In this document: piece by piece, positions 23,771-32,560 of the stretch
Layout of the letters: the number at the start of each line of letters is the position of its first letter
Numbering within the stretch: the stretch's first letter is position 1
Assembly (NCBI RefSeq): GCF_001507645.1
Contig: NZ_CP013909.1
Coordinates: forward strand, 310,001-374,000
Source of the DNA: Hymenobacter sedentarius
GTDB taxonomy: Bacteria; Bacteroidota; Bacteroidia; Cytophagales; Hymenobacteraceae
Reading direction: 5' to 3'
DNA: 64,000 nucleotides
The notes under the pieces: model-generated
Databases searched by the model: none
What the model saw: only the letters and a program-made list of their open reading frames with translations
Told to the model about the DNA's origin: nothing
Program-made: the position numbers and the translations under genes

Positions 23771-26368
23771 ATGAACTTATTAATAGGAAACATTGGCCAC
23801 TTGAGCGTCATCGTCGCGTTTGCAGCGGCGCTGGTGGCTGCCTACAGCTACTTCCAGGCCTCGCGGGGCCGGGCCTTGGGCGATACCGACGCCAGCTGGC
23901 TGCGCATAGCGCGCGGGGCGTTTTTTGTGCACGGGGCGGCGGTGCTGTCGGTGGTGGTGTGCTTGTTCAACATCATCCACGCCCACCGCTACGAGTACTA
24001 CTACGCCTGGAGCCACAGCTCCAACCACCTGCCGGTGCAGTACATGATTTCCTGCTTCTGGGAAGGCCAGGAAGGCTCGTTTCTGCTCTGGATTTTCTGG
24101 CACGTGGTGTTGGGCGGGTTCATCATCCGCTACAACCGCAAGTGGGAGGCGCCGGTAATGGCGGTGTTCAGCGGCGTGCAGCTGTTCTTGGTGAGCATGA
24201 TTCTGGGCGTGGTGCTGGGCGGTGTGAAAGTGGGCTCGTCGCCGTTTATCCTGCTGCGCGACTTCCTCACCGATCTGCCGGTGTTTAAGATGAATCCCGA
24301 CTTCGTGCCCAAAGACGGCACCGGCCTCAACGCCCTGCTTCAGAACTACTGGATGGTGATTCACCCGCCCACACTGTTTCTGGGCTTTGCGCTCACCTTG
24401 GTGCCGTTTGCCTTTGCTATTGCCGGCCTCTGGAAGAAAGAACTGACCGCCTGGGTAAAACCGGCGCTGCCGTGGACGCTCATCGGCGGCGGCGTGCTGG
24501 GCGTGGGCGTGGTAATGGGTGCCTACTGGGCCTACGAAACCCTGAACTTTGGCGGCTACTGGAACTGGGACCCGGTCGAAAATGCCGTGTACATTCCCTG
24601 GCTGGTGCTGGTGGCCTCGCTGCACGGCATGGTGCTCTGGCAGAAGCGCCGCCTGGGCCTGCGCACTTCGTTTGCGCTGGTGGTGGCCACGTTTATTTTG
24701 ATTTTGTACGCCACCTTCCTCACCCGCAGCGGGGTGCTGGGCAATGCCTCGGTGCACTCCTTTACGGACCTGGGCTTGTCGGGCCAGCTGCTCATTTACC
24801 TGGGCGCGTTCACGGTACTGGCGGTGGCGCTGCTGGTGTGGCGCTGGAAGGAAATCCCGGTTTCGGAGAAAGAGCTCAACGCCTACAACCCCGAGCTGTG
24901 GGTATTTGTGGGCGCTACGGTGCTGTGCCTGGGCGCTTTCCAGGTGTTATTCACCACCAGCATCCCGGTTTATAATGCCTTGATGGGCTTGATTGGCATC
25001 AAAACCAACGTGGCCCTGCCCGCCGACCAGATTGCCCACTACTCCAAGCTGCAGCTCTGGATGGGCGTGTTTGTGGCGCTGCTCTCCGGCCTAGCCCAAA
25101 TCATGTGGTGGCAGCGCAACGACAAGACCACCCTGGTCAACTCCCTGACCGCGCCCACGCTGCTATCCCTCTTGGGCACGGCGCTGGTGGTGCTGCTGGT
25201 ACGCTACAATGGCCTGACGATTTCGCCGGCTTACGTGGTGCTGGTACTGGCCGGGTTGTTTGGGGTGCTGGCCAATTTCGGCACCATCTTCACGCTGCTG
25301 CGGCGCGGGGTGCGGCTCTCGGGCGGGGCAGTGGCCCACCTGGGCATCGCCCTGATGCTGCTAGGCATCCTGGCTTCGTCGGGCTACTCAAAAATCATTT
25401 CGCGCAACGTCTCGGGCCTGCTGTATTCGCGGGAATTCACGGAAGAGCTGAACCGCGACAACGTACTGTTGTGGCGCAACGAGACCGCGCCCATGCACGG
25501 CTACGAGCTGACCTATACCGGCCAGTATTTTGACGTGCCCGGCGTGCCCGGCTACGTCGATAAGCAGTTCCTGTTCCGCACCGACGACGACTACCGCGCC
25601 ATTGCCCGCGCGCCCATCGCTAGCGAAGGCAAGACCTACTACAAGACCGGCGACACGCTCGACATCCTGCCCGAAAACACCTATTACCGCATCACCTACA
25701 AAGACCAGAAGTCGGGCGAGCAGTTTGTGCTGTACCCCAGGGCGCAGGTGAATGAGGAAATGGGCGGCCTGCTGGCTTCGCCGGCCATCAAGAAGTTCTG
25801 GGGCCACGACATCTACTCGCACATCAGCTCCGTGCTCGACCCGCGCAAGGAAAAGACCTGGAGCGAGGCCAAGGAGCACATCCTGAGCGTCGGCGACACC
25901 ATTTTCCTGAACGACTACTTCGCGGTGTTCCGGGCCATTGAGCCGGCCCACGAAACTGCCGGCCTCAACCTGCAAAAAGGCGACCTCGCCATGCAGGCCG
26001 ACATGATTGTATCGGGGGAGAAGCGCCAGTACCACGCCCACCCAGTGTTTGTGGTGCGCAACCGCATGGTGGGCCGCGTGCCCGACGAGGTAGAAGACCT
26101 CGGCGTGCGCCTGAGCCTAAACGCCATCGACCCCACAGCTGGCAAGTTCACTTTTGCCGTGAGCACTACGCAGAAGGACTATGTCATCCTGAAGGCCATG
26201 GAGAAGCCCTTCATCAACCTGCTGTGGAGCGGCACGCTGCTCATGGCCCTCGGCTTCGGCTTGAGCCTGCGCCAGCGCGGACGCAAAGACGCTCCTGTGG
26301 AGCTTTTGCCAGAAGCGCAAAGCCAGCCGAGCAACCGAAATACCCGGCCGCAGCCCGCGGTGGGCTAG
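23771..26368 (+). CDS. ccmF: Cytochrome c heme lyase CcmF/CcsA family
   Basis: An 865-residue polytopic protein that attaches heme to apocytochrome c. The tryptophan-rich heme motif is YETLNFGGYWNWDPVENAVY (near residue 260), with conserved histidines in NYWMVIHPPTLFLGF and SHSSNHLPVQYMISCFWEGQ. FLTRSGVLGNASVHSF is a family hallmark. About 14 hydrophobic segments surround a large periplasmic domain (about residues 560-815) before the last helix. It completes the ccmB-ccmC-ccmD-like-ccmE set, from which it is separated by the HEPN/MNT pair. No ccmG or ccmH is visible. Confidence 0.93.
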   Translation: MNLLIGNIGHLSVIVAFAAALVAAYSYFQASRGRALGDTDASWLRIARGAFFVHGAAVLSVVVCLFNIIHAHRYEYYYAWSHSSNHLPVQYMISCFWEGQEGSFLLWIFWHVVLGGFIIRYNRKWEAPVMAVFSGVQLFLVSMILGVVLGGVKVGSSPFILLRDFLTDLPVFKMNPDFVPKDGTGLNALLQNYWMVIHPPTLFLGFALTLVPFAFAIAGLWKKELTAWVKPALPWTLIGGGVLGVGVVMGAYWAYETLNFGGYWNWDPVENAVYIPWLVLVASLHGMVLWQKRRLGLRTSFALVVATFILILYATFLTRSGVLGNASVHSFTDLGLSGQLLIYLGAFTVLAVALLVWRWKEIPVSEKELNAYNPELWVFVGATVLCLGAFQVLFTTSIPVYNALMGLIGIKTNVALPADQIAHYSKLQLWMGVFVALLSGLAQIMWWQRNDKTTLVNSLTAPTLLSLLGTALVVLLVRYNGLTISPAYVVLVLAGLFGVLANFGTIFTLLRRGVRLSGGAVAHLGIALMLLGILASSGYSKIISRNVSGLLYSREFTEELNRDNVLLWRNETAPMHGYELTYTGQYFDVPGVPGYVDKQFLFRTDDDYRAIARAPIASEGKTYYKTGDTLDILPENTYYRITYKDQKSGEQFVLYPRAQVNEEMGGLLASPAIKKFWGHDIYSHISSVLDPRKEKTWSEAKEHILSVGDTIFLNDYFAVFRAIEPAHETAGLNLQKGDLAMQADMIVSGEKRQYHAHPVFVVRNRMVGRVPDEVEDLGVRLSLNAIDPTAGKFTFAVSTTQKDYVILKAMEKPFINLLWSGTLLMALGFGLSLRQRGRKDAPVELLPEAQSQPSNRNTRPQPAVG

Positions 26369-26394
26369 GTTTTCCTCGCGGCTCGGCCCGGCGG

Positions 26395-26551
26395 AACCTC
26401 ACCTCCAGCCCCTCTCCCGCGGAGAGGGGAGCTGAGCGTTAACCAATCAAAAGGCCCGGCTCAATATTGAGCCGGGCCTTTTGATTTAAAATTGAGCTGA
26501 TTTTTGAGCCGTGGCTCCCCTCTCCGCGGGAGAGGGGCCGGGGGTGAGGTT
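26395..26551. repeat. Nested palindromic repeat with terminator core, copy 2
   Basis: The outer arms 26395-26430 and 26516-26551 are 36-base inverted copies with two mismatches, beginning AACCTCACCTCCAGCCCCTC. They enclose the 40-base perfect palindrome at 26446-26485. Layout, arm sequence and core match copy 1 at 7283-7443, and both lie between convergent genes. Confidence 0.92.
26446..26485. terminator. 40-base perfect palindrome, bidirectional terminator
   Basis: ATCAAAAGGCCCGGCTCAAT is followed exactly by its reverse complement. The A and T runs at either end allow termination in both directions, for ccmF on plus and, if read through, the surface-protein gene on minus. Confidence 0.8.
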
Positions 26552-26580
26552 TCCGGGGGCTCAGGCTTCCCCACCCAACA

Positions 26581-26612
26581 AAAAGGGCCGCCCACAGACT
26601 GGACGGCCCTTT
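26581..26612 (-). terminator. Terminator of the T9SS surface-protein gene
   Basis: On the minus strand AAAGGGCCGTCC pairs with GGGCGGCCCTTT around a short loop and runs into T. It lies just after the stop at 26631. Confidence 0.7.
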
Positions 26613-26630
26613 CATCAACAAAGCGACACC

Positions 26631-29600
26631 CTACTTCACAATGGAAATCTGCTGCATGGTGTAATCTTCACCATTGCGCACCTTGATGTTGTAGATGCCC
26701 GGAGCCAGCGACGACAGATTCACTTCGCTACGGAAGTTGTCTTTTGCCGTGCCCGTGTACACGCGCTGGCCCAGCATGTTGGTAACCTCCACACCCAAGA
26801 GCTTCCTGGCGTTTGCGCCGTGGATTTCCAGGTTGAAAACCCCAGAGGCCGAAGGGTTTGGGAACACGCTGATGGCGCGCTTCAACGCCTCTGACGTAGC
26901 CAGGGGGCTGGCCGAAATCATGACATCGTCGACAGCCAAGAAGCCTTGACTGGCGCCGCTGATGGCATGAAAGCCAATGTAGTACGTGCCCGTAGTGGGC
27001 GTAATGTCCAGTACGGCGGGGGTGCTGGCGTTGTTGGCTACGGCATAGGCCGTGTTGGTAATGGCGTTGTTGCTGAAAATGGTGTTGGTCTGCCCGGCTG
27101 GGGTGGCGGCGGTGCCGTACTTCACCTCCAGGCGCTCGGTGTAGCCACCTGTGGCCACGCGGTAGTAGAACGACAAGCGGTAGCTCTGCCCCGCGTTCAG
27201 GGCCAACGCCGGCGTGTAGAACCAGTCGTTGGCGCCCACAGTAATGTCAGCGTCGTTGTAGACGTATACCATCGCATTCGGGGCCGAGCGGGCAACGCTG
27301 GTTGAGCTGAGGGCGGCGGGCACAGTGCCGCGGGCCTGCCAGGTATAGCCGTCGTTGTTCGCGTCGGCCAAGGTAATGCCGCAGGGCAAGGTCTGGCCCG
27401 AGGCCACCACGTCAAAGTTTTGCGTGTAGGGGAACGTGCTGATGGTGGGCGCGGTGCAGGCCGTGGTGGCCCGCACGGGCCCGGCCAGGTTGCTCTGGTC
27501 GGTGGCGCTGCAAATGGTGCGCACGTAAAAATCGTAGGTGGTACCGGCGGCGAGGCCCGTCAGGGTGTAAGTGGTGCCGGTGAAGGTGGCCGACGTGCTG
27601 CTCGTAGTGCCGGGCGTGAAGCCTTGCGGACCGTACACAATCTGGTAGCCAGTGGCCCCGGCCGCGGCCGTAAACGAGAACGATACCGACGTGGCCGTGC
27701 TGCCCGTGATGGCCAAAGCCGTGGGCACGGGGCAGGTAGCTGGAGCCGATACTTCCGCTTCCAGCATGTAGCGGGCATCGTTCACGGCGCCGTCTACTGG
27801 GGCGCCCGGCGTCGTGATGTTCGCAATGAAGAAGGTGCCCGGGCGGGCGGGCGTTTCAGCTTGGTAGGCCATCGGGAATACCGCATCGGCGGCGGTGCCT
27901 GCGGGTACTACCTGCGCCAGGCCTACCAGGAAGTCGCCCGCGGGCACGTTGGCCGACAGGTTGAAGGTGTGGAGCTGGCCCAGGTCGGCCGCCGTCAGCA
28001 CGTAGTCGGGAGAACGGGCAATCAATGCGCCGGTGGTGGCATTTACCACTACGCCATACACGGTGGTGCTGCGCTGGCCGTTGGCCGCCCTGGGCAGCAG
28101 GTCGGGGTCGTTGCCAATCACAGCGCGCACCGCTGTCACGTCGCGCGCAGCATTCACGGTGAACTTGCCGCAGAACGCCAACGTGCGGGCGGTCGTGTTC
28201 GGCGTGAAACCAAAGCTACTGACCGCGGGCACCCCGGGGGTGATGAACGAGAACCGCGTGGCACTGGTGGCCATTTGTTGGGCTACCGAGTTGTTGGCGT
28301 TGTTGTCGTCGTTGGGCACCGATACGGTTACGGTGTTGGCGCCCACGTTATTGAGCGTAATGCCGGTGAAGTTTATCAGCGCCGTACCGCCCACGCCCAC
28401 CGAAGTCAGCGTTTGGGTTTGCGTCACCGTGTTGGCCCCGGTGATGGTGAGGGTCACGGCCACGTTGTTGAGGGCGGCAGCCCCACTGTTGCGCACTACA
28501 GCGCGCAACGCCACGGGGTTGCCCACCGGCACGGCAACGGAGCCATAGCCCTGTATCTCGACCACCGCCAGGTCGTTGTTGGAGGGCGCGGCCGTCACGG
28601 CTTCCAGCATGTAGCGGGCGTTATCGCCCGTGTTATCGTGCGGTGGGCCGGTGGCCGATACGCCGGTACTGAAAAACAAGCCCGGGCGGGCGGGAACTTC
28701 CGCCTGATAAGCCATGGGGAACACGGCATCGGCAGCGGTGCCGGCGGGAACTACCTGCGCCAGGCCCACCAGAAAATCACCGGCCGGCACCGTAGTGGGC
28801 GCCGCCAACGTGAAGGTGTGCAGTTGGCCAATGTCGGCCGTGGTCAGCACGTAATCGGGAGAGCGGCCGAGGACGTCCCCCGTCGTGGCGTTGATTACCA
28901 CGCCGAACACCGTGGTGGTGCGCTGCCCGTTGCCCGCGTTGGGCGCCAGGTCGGGGTCGTTGCCAATCACGGCGCGCACCGCCGTCACGGCCCGGGCCCC
29001 GTTCACGGTGAATTTGGCGCAGAAGGCACTCGTGAACCCCGAGGTAGTGGGCGAGAAGCCGTAGCTGTTGGATTGGGGCACGCCAGGCACGATAAAAGAG
29101 AACGTCGAAGCGCTGGTTTCCATCGTCTGCGAGACGGAATTGTTGGCGTTGTTGCCGTCGCTCGCCACCGAAATAGTCACCGTATTGGTGCCCACGTTGG
29201 GCAGCGAAATGCCCGTGAACGTGGCCAGGCCGGTGGCATTCAGCGCCAGCGAGGGAACCGTCTGCGTCTGGGTGTAAGTATTAGCGCCGCTGATGGTCAG
29301 CGTGACGGGTGTGTTGCTCAGGGCCGTGGAGCCCGAGTTGCGCACCACTCCCCGCAGCGAGAACGGATTGCCCACCGGCACGGCAATGGAGCCGTAGCCC
29401 TGAATCGAGGCCGCTGCGGCGTCGTTGGCTACCTGAACGGAGAAGCTGAAGGTGCGCCCCGGGTCGGGCAGCGGCGCGCCGCCGGGTATCGTGGGCGTGG
29501 CGCGGATGTTGAAGGCATTGGTGGCCGACGTGTAGGGGCCGGCCTGAAACACCGTGCCGCTCCACGGACTGTTCGACGCCTTGATGGCCGTAATTACCTG

Positions 29601-30290
29601 GGCGGCCGCGGTGCTGGTACCTTTCAGCCCAACTACAATAAAGTTGGCATTGGTTTGATTGCTGGACGGCGTGGCCGTGCCGTACACAAAATCGATGGCG
29701 TTGCTCGACTCATACAGCTTCACCTGGAAGCTGAAATTGGCGAATTGCTTGTCGATGTTGCCCGCGGCCGTGCTGCTGGCGGCGCGGGTTTTGTCGCTCA
29801 CGTTTTTCCACTGAATAGTAAGCACCCGGTTGGGGGCTGTGCCGGTGGTGGCCATGCGGTACTCGGGCGTGCCGGTCCCGGCCTCCAGGTCCGTGTTAAA
29901 CGGGAGCACCAGGTTGGTTTCGGTGGCCGAGTTCAGCGGGCCGCCCGTGGAGGCTTCCTGGGCATAGCTCGAAAAAAACGGCGCGGCCGGAGCCACCGAG
30001 CCCAGTTTCAAAAAGCCATTGGTATTCAGCACAAATTCATTGAATACCGTTCCGCTATAAGTAAACGGGAACGGCAGCGTCTGCACAGCCGAGTTCGCAT
30101 CATCAAAGTTGGGCGTGGTGATAACCGTGCCGCTGCTGCCCAGGTCGGTGTAGGTGCCGGCCTGGTTTAGTACGTTGGCCGCACTGTAAAACTGCGCGTG
30201 GGCCGTGGTAGCCCCGCACGCCAGCAGCGCCGCCAAGGCCAGGTGCCGAAGGCGGGCCCTCAGCCCCGGAGGGGTGTACTTGTCTTTCAT
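26631..30290 (-). CDS. T9SS-sorted multidomain surface/secreted protein
   Basis: A 1219-residue exported protein. A signal peptide (HLALAALLACGATTAHAQF) is followed by a 250-residue N-terminal beta domain, then two tandem copies of a 283-residue unit (about residues 285-850), each with an Ig-like half (GYGSIAVPVGNPFSLRGVVR) and a second half ending ARYMLEA. A fibronectin III-like domain (TSVSFSFTAAAGATGYQIVY), an anchor-type beta domain and the T9SS type A sorting domain (SVFPNPSASGVFNLEIHG, VTNMLGQRVYTG, LSSLAPGIYNIKV) complete it. It should be exported by the T9SS, which needs PorU and PorV encoded here. The ATG at 30290 gives the signal peptide. Its binding partner is unknown. Confidence 0.85.
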   Translation of the reverse strand: MKDKYTPPGLRARLRHLALAALLACGATTAHAQFYSAANVLNQAGTYTDLGSSGTVITTPNFDDANSAVQTLPFPFTYSGTVFNEFVLNTNGFLKLGSVAPAAPFFSSYAQEASTGGPLNSATETNLVLPFNTDLEAGTGTPEYRMATTGTAPNRVLTIQWKNVSDKTRAASSTAAGNIDKQFANFSFQVKLYESSNAIDFVYGTATPSSNQTNANFIVVGLKGTSTAAAQVITAIKASNSPWSGTVFQAGPYTSATNAFNIRATPTIPGGAPLPDPGRTFSFSVQVANDAAAASIQGYGSIAVPVGNPFSLRGVVRNSGSTALSNTPVTLTISGANTYTQTQTVPSLALNATGLATFTGISLPNVGTNTVTISVASDGNNANNSVSQTMETSASTFSFIVPGVPQSNSYGFSPTTSGFTSAFCAKFTVNGARAVTAVRAVIGNDPDLAPNAGNGQRTTTVFGVVINATTGDVLGRSPDYVLTTADIGQLHTFTLAAPTTVPAGDFLVGLAQVVPAGTAADAVFPMAYQAEVPARPGLFFSTGVSATGPPHDNTGDNARYMLEAVTAAPSNNDLAVVEIQGYGSVAVPVGNPVALRAVVRNSGAAALNNVAVTLTITGANTVTQTQTLTSVGVGGTALINFTGITLNNVGANTVTVSVPNDDNNANNSVAQQMATSATRFSFITPGVPAVSSFGFTPNTTARTLAFCGKFTVNAARDVTAVRAVIGNDPDLLPRAANGQRSTTVYGVVVNATTGALIARSPDYVLTAADLGQLHTFNLSANVPAGDFLVGLAQVVPAGTAADAVFPMAYQAETPARPGTFFIANITTPGAPVDGAVNDARYMLEAEVSAPATCPVPTALAITGSTATSVSFSFTAAAGATGYQIVYGPQGFTPGTTSSTSATFTGTTYTLTGLAAGTTYDFYVRTICSATDQSNLAGPVRATTACTAPTISTFPYTQNFDVVASGQTLPCGITLADANNDGYTWQARGTVPAALSSTSVARSAPNAMVYVYNDADITVGANDWFYTPALALNAGQSYRLSFYYRVATGGYTERLEVKYGTAATPAGQTNTIFSNNAITNTAYAVANNASTPAVLDITPTTGTYYIGFHAISGASQGFLAVDDVMISASPLATSEALKRAISVFPNPSASGVFNLEIHGANARKLLGVEVTNMLGQRVYTGTAKDNFRSEVNLSSLAPGIYNIKVRNGEDYTMQQISIVK
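27743..29440 (-). repeat. Internal tandem duplication, 849-base period
   Basis: Matching landmarks recur with an offset of 849 bases (283 codons): GCCGTAGCCC at 29391 against GCCATAGCCC at 28542. The encoded copies share long identical stretches such as AVRAVIGNDPDL and DFLVGLAQVVPAGTAADAVF. Edges are approximate. Confidence 0.85.
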
Positions 30291-30511
30291 AAAAGCATTG
30301 GAAAAAGATGAAGAATAAAGCGCGAGGAAAAGGACTCTGGAAAATGGCCGCGGCGGCATGCTATCGAGTAATTTTGAGTGCACAAATTGCTAATTTTTAG
30401 CATAACTATCTAGCTCCCGAATAGTACTCGGCCACTTTGTATCGCTGAAGTGCGGCGAGCCGTCCCAAAATATATTCGCTGCAACATCGGCAACCAAATA
30501 ACCTCATTTGA

Positions 30512-31306
30512 ATGAGCGGTTTACCTCGCCCACAATTACGAATTGGGCTATTTGGCGCGGGCCGCGTAGCCAGCCAACTAGGCCCGGCACTAGTCGCCGC
30601 CGGCCACCACGTGGTGTTTGTCTGGAGCCGCACGGCCCCCACAGCCGAATCCCTGGCCGCCCAGCTGCCCGGCACCACGGTCCTGACCACCCTGGCAGCT
30701 CCCCTTCCCGCCGCCGATGTCTACCTTCTGGCCGTGCCCGATGCGGCCGTGGCGCCGCTGCTGAGCAGCATCAGCTGGCCGGCTGGGGCGCTGGTGGCAC
30801 ACTTGGCGGGCGCCCTGCCACTCAGCATTTTTGAGCACCAGCCCACCGTGCGCGGCGGCGTCTTGTATCCGCTGCAAACCTTCAGCCCCGGCCGGGCCAT
30901 CGACTGGCCCACGGTGCCGCTTTGCATCGAAGCCAACGACCTGACCGCCGAAACCACCCTGCTGGACCTGGCTCGCAGCCTGAGCCAGCACGTGCGGCGC
31001 CTCGATTCGGCCCAACGCCTGAAGCTGCACGTGGCCGCCGTGTTTGCCAACAATTTTACCAACCACCTGTTGGGCATTGCCGAGGCCCTCCTGGCCGAAG
31101 CCAATCTGCCGCCGGCGCTGCTGGCCCCGCTCGTGCGCGAAACCGTGGACAAAGCCCTGGCCAATCCGCCGTTCTCCGTGCAAACCGGGCCCGCCGCCCG
31201 CCAGGATGCGCCGACCCTGGCCGCCCACCAGGCGGCGCTGGCGGCTCATCCGGCATGGCAGGCCCTTTACGGGCAGCTCACCGCCAGCATTCAAGCCCAA
31301 CTTTGA
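30512..31306 (+). CDS. Rossmann-fold and DUF2520 domain protein
   Basis: A 264-residue protein with an N-terminal Rossmann domain (LRIGLFGAGRVASQLGPALV, VYLLAVPDAAVAPLL) and an all-helical C-terminal DUF2520 domain (KLHVAAVFANNFTNHLLGIA, LVRETVDKAL). The architecture resembles pyrroline-5-carboxylate and 6-phosphogluconate-type reductases. No substrate is known for the family. The ATG at 30512 is the first good start. Its 3' end contains the promoter of the downstream ferredoxin gene. Confidence 0.85.
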   Translation: MSGLPRPQLRIGLFGAGRVASQLGPALVAAGHHVVFVWSRTAPTAESLAAQLPGTTVLTTLAAPLPAADVYLLAVPDAAVAPLLSSISWPAGALVAHLAGALPLSIFEHQPTVRGGVLYPLQTFSPGRAIDWPTVPLCIEANDLTAETTLLDLARSLSQHVRRLDSAQRLKLHVAAVFANNFTNHLLGIAEALLAEANLPPALLAPLVRETVDKALANPPFSVQTGPAARQDAPTLAAHQAALAAHPAWQALYGQLTASIQAQL

Positions 31307-31332
31307 TGCCGGGACCGGGAGGAGTACCTTTG
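31302..31332 (+). promoter_or_regulatory. Complete Bacteroidota promoter TTTG-N19-TACCTTTG
   Basis: TTTG at 31302-31305 and TACCTTTG at 31325-31332 with a 19-base spacer match the consensus at every fixed position. It lies at the very end of the DUF2520 gene and 44 bases before the ferredoxin start. Confidence 0.8.
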
Positions 31333-31376
31333 CGGCGGCTACGGCCGTGTCTTTTTCGCCATTTTCGTTTTTCGTT

Positions 31377-31712
31377 TTGTCTGTTCCCGCCACCACCATC
31401 ACCTTCCAACTCAGCGACGGCCAGCCGGCCCAAACCCACGTGGCGGCCCCCGGCGAGTCGGTGCTCGACGTGGCCCTCAACAACGGCATTCAGCTCCAGC
31501 ACAACTGCGGCGGCGTATGCGGCTGCAGCACCTGCCACGTCTACATCAACTCGGGCGGCGATGACCTGCCCGAAATCAGCGACAAGGAGGAGGACTTCAT
31601 TGACCGCGCCGAGAACCCGCGCATCAACTCCCGCCTGGCCTGCCAGTGCGTGGTGCAAGCCGGCACGCAGTTGGTCGTGACCATCCCACCCCAGCATTTC
31701 CTGGGCCACTAA
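31377..31712 (+). CDS. [2Fe-2S] ferredoxin (adrenodoxin/Isc type)
   Basis: A 111-residue plant/vertebrate-type [2Fe-2S] ferredoxin. The cluster motif is C44-x5-C50-x2-C53 (HNCGGVCGCSTCHVYI), with the fourth ligand most likely C89 in SRLACQCVV; C48 and C91 are extra. The start is uncertain: the TTG at 31377 gives MSVPATTITFQLSDG with a leader of about 38 bases from the promoter, while a GTG at 31347 would leave almost none. IscX follows, so this ferredoxin probably supplies electrons to iron-sulfur cluster assembly, although no iscS or iscU is in the window. Confidence 0.85.
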   Translation: MSVPATTITFQLSDGQPAQTHVAAPGESVLDVALNNGIQLQHNCGGVCGCSTCHVYINSGGDDLPEISDKEEDFIDRAENPRINSRLACQCVVQAGTQLVVTIPPQHFLGH

Positions 31713-31720
31713 CTTTCGAA

Positions 31721-31842
31721 GTGTTGAATTTTTAGGGTTGAATGTTGAATTATGGGCCCAGCTGATTTTTAAATCGGGAACGGCCTTGTTATTTCCTCCT
31801 ACTCAATTTTTCATTCAACACTCAACCTTCAAAACTCAACCC
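31721..31842. repeat. Intergenic inverted repeat between ferredoxin and iscX
   Basis: The arms 31721-31750 and 31813-31842 are inverted copies matching at 25 of 30 positions, built of TTGAAT and GGTTGA words. Unrelated to the CGTCATGCTGAGC family. Confidence 0.65.
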
Positions 31843-31849
31843 TTCCAGA

Positions 31850-32086
31850 ATGAATCACTTTGAGCCGCCCATGCACTGGGCCGACCACGAAGACATTGCC
31901 ATGGCGCTCTACGAGAAGTTCGGCGATGATTTTACCGAGGCGAAGATTTACCGCATCCGCTTCACCGATTTGATTGAATGGGTGCTGAGCTTGAGCAACT
32001 TCAACGGCACCCGCGAGCAGGCCACCGAAGGCCACCTCGAGCAGATTCAGGCCAAGTGGGTGTACGAGTGGCGCGATAACCAATAA
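31850..32086 (+). CDS. iscX: Fe-S cluster assembly protein IscX
   Basis: A 78-residue acidic protein matching IscX (YfhJ) over its whole length: MHWADHEDIAMALYEKFGDD, YRIRFTDLIEWVLSL and a C-terminal WVYEWRDNQ. IscX binds IscS and modulates iron delivery. It follows the ferredoxin gene after a 137-base gap filled by an inverted repeat, matching the fdx-iscX end of the classical isc operon. Confidence 0.95.
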   Translation: MNHFEPPMHWADHEDIAMALYEKFGDDFTEAKIYRIRFTDLIEWVLSLSNFNGTREQATEGHLEQIQAKWVYEWRDNQ

Positions 32087-32228
32087 CGGATGGGGTTAGA
32101 ACTCCGGGCAGCCAACCCGGCGTTGATTTCCCGCGTAAGCTGCCCTGAAGTGAATTAAAAACCCATTTCAGGCATTTCTGCAGCCTTTACCCGGGCAGTT
32201 TCTCATCTTTCCATTTTTGTTTTTTTGC

Positions 32229-32423
32229 ATGAAAACCGGCATCATCAAATTTTTCAACGAAGCCAAAGGCTACGGCTTCGTGACCGACGACCAAACGAAG
32301 GAAGACTTCTTCGTGCACGTAACCGGCCTGAACGGAGCCACAGTGCAACAAAACGACCGAGTTGAGTTCGAAACCCAGGAAGGCCGCAAAGGCATCAACG
32401 CCGTGAACGTGCGCAAAGTCTGA
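32229..32423 (+). CDS. Cold-shock domain protein (CspA family)
   Basis: A 64-residue single cold-shock domain. RNP1 is KGYGFV (residues 13-18) and RNP2 is DFFVHV (26-31), both intact, so it should bind single-stranded nucleic acid. The start is the ATG at 32229, after a T-rich stretch. The leader region from 32087 may be part of a longer 5' UTR. Confidence 0.95.
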   Translation: MKTGIIKFFNEAKGYGFVTDDQTKEDFFVHVTGLNGATVQQNDRVEFETQEGRKGINAVNVRKV

Positions 32424-32454
32424 GCTAAACCAATAATTGCGGGGCTACCCGCCG

Positions 32455-32487
32455 AAAGCTTCTCCCCTCCCGGAGAAGCTTTTTTAT
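32455..32487 (+). terminator. Terminator after the cold-shock gene
   Basis: AAAGCTTCTCC pairs with GGAGAAGCTTT over a CCTCCC loop, followed by TTTTATT. Confidence 0.88.
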
Positions 32488-32560
32488 TGCGCCCGGCGCC
32501 CGTTTCGGCCCAAGGCCATTCTCTTTCGCCGACCTTTGCAGCCTGCCCCACCTGCCCACC

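Noticed and set aside
27420-30170. Very long open frame on the strand opposite the T9SS cargo gene
   Set aside because: It is a high-GC antisense shadow, rich in Arg/Gly/His without domains, across a gene with signal peptide, repeats and sorting domain.
31044-31376. N-terminal extension of the ferredoxin
   Set aside because: It overlaps the DUF2520 gene in another frame and the promoter at 31302-31332.
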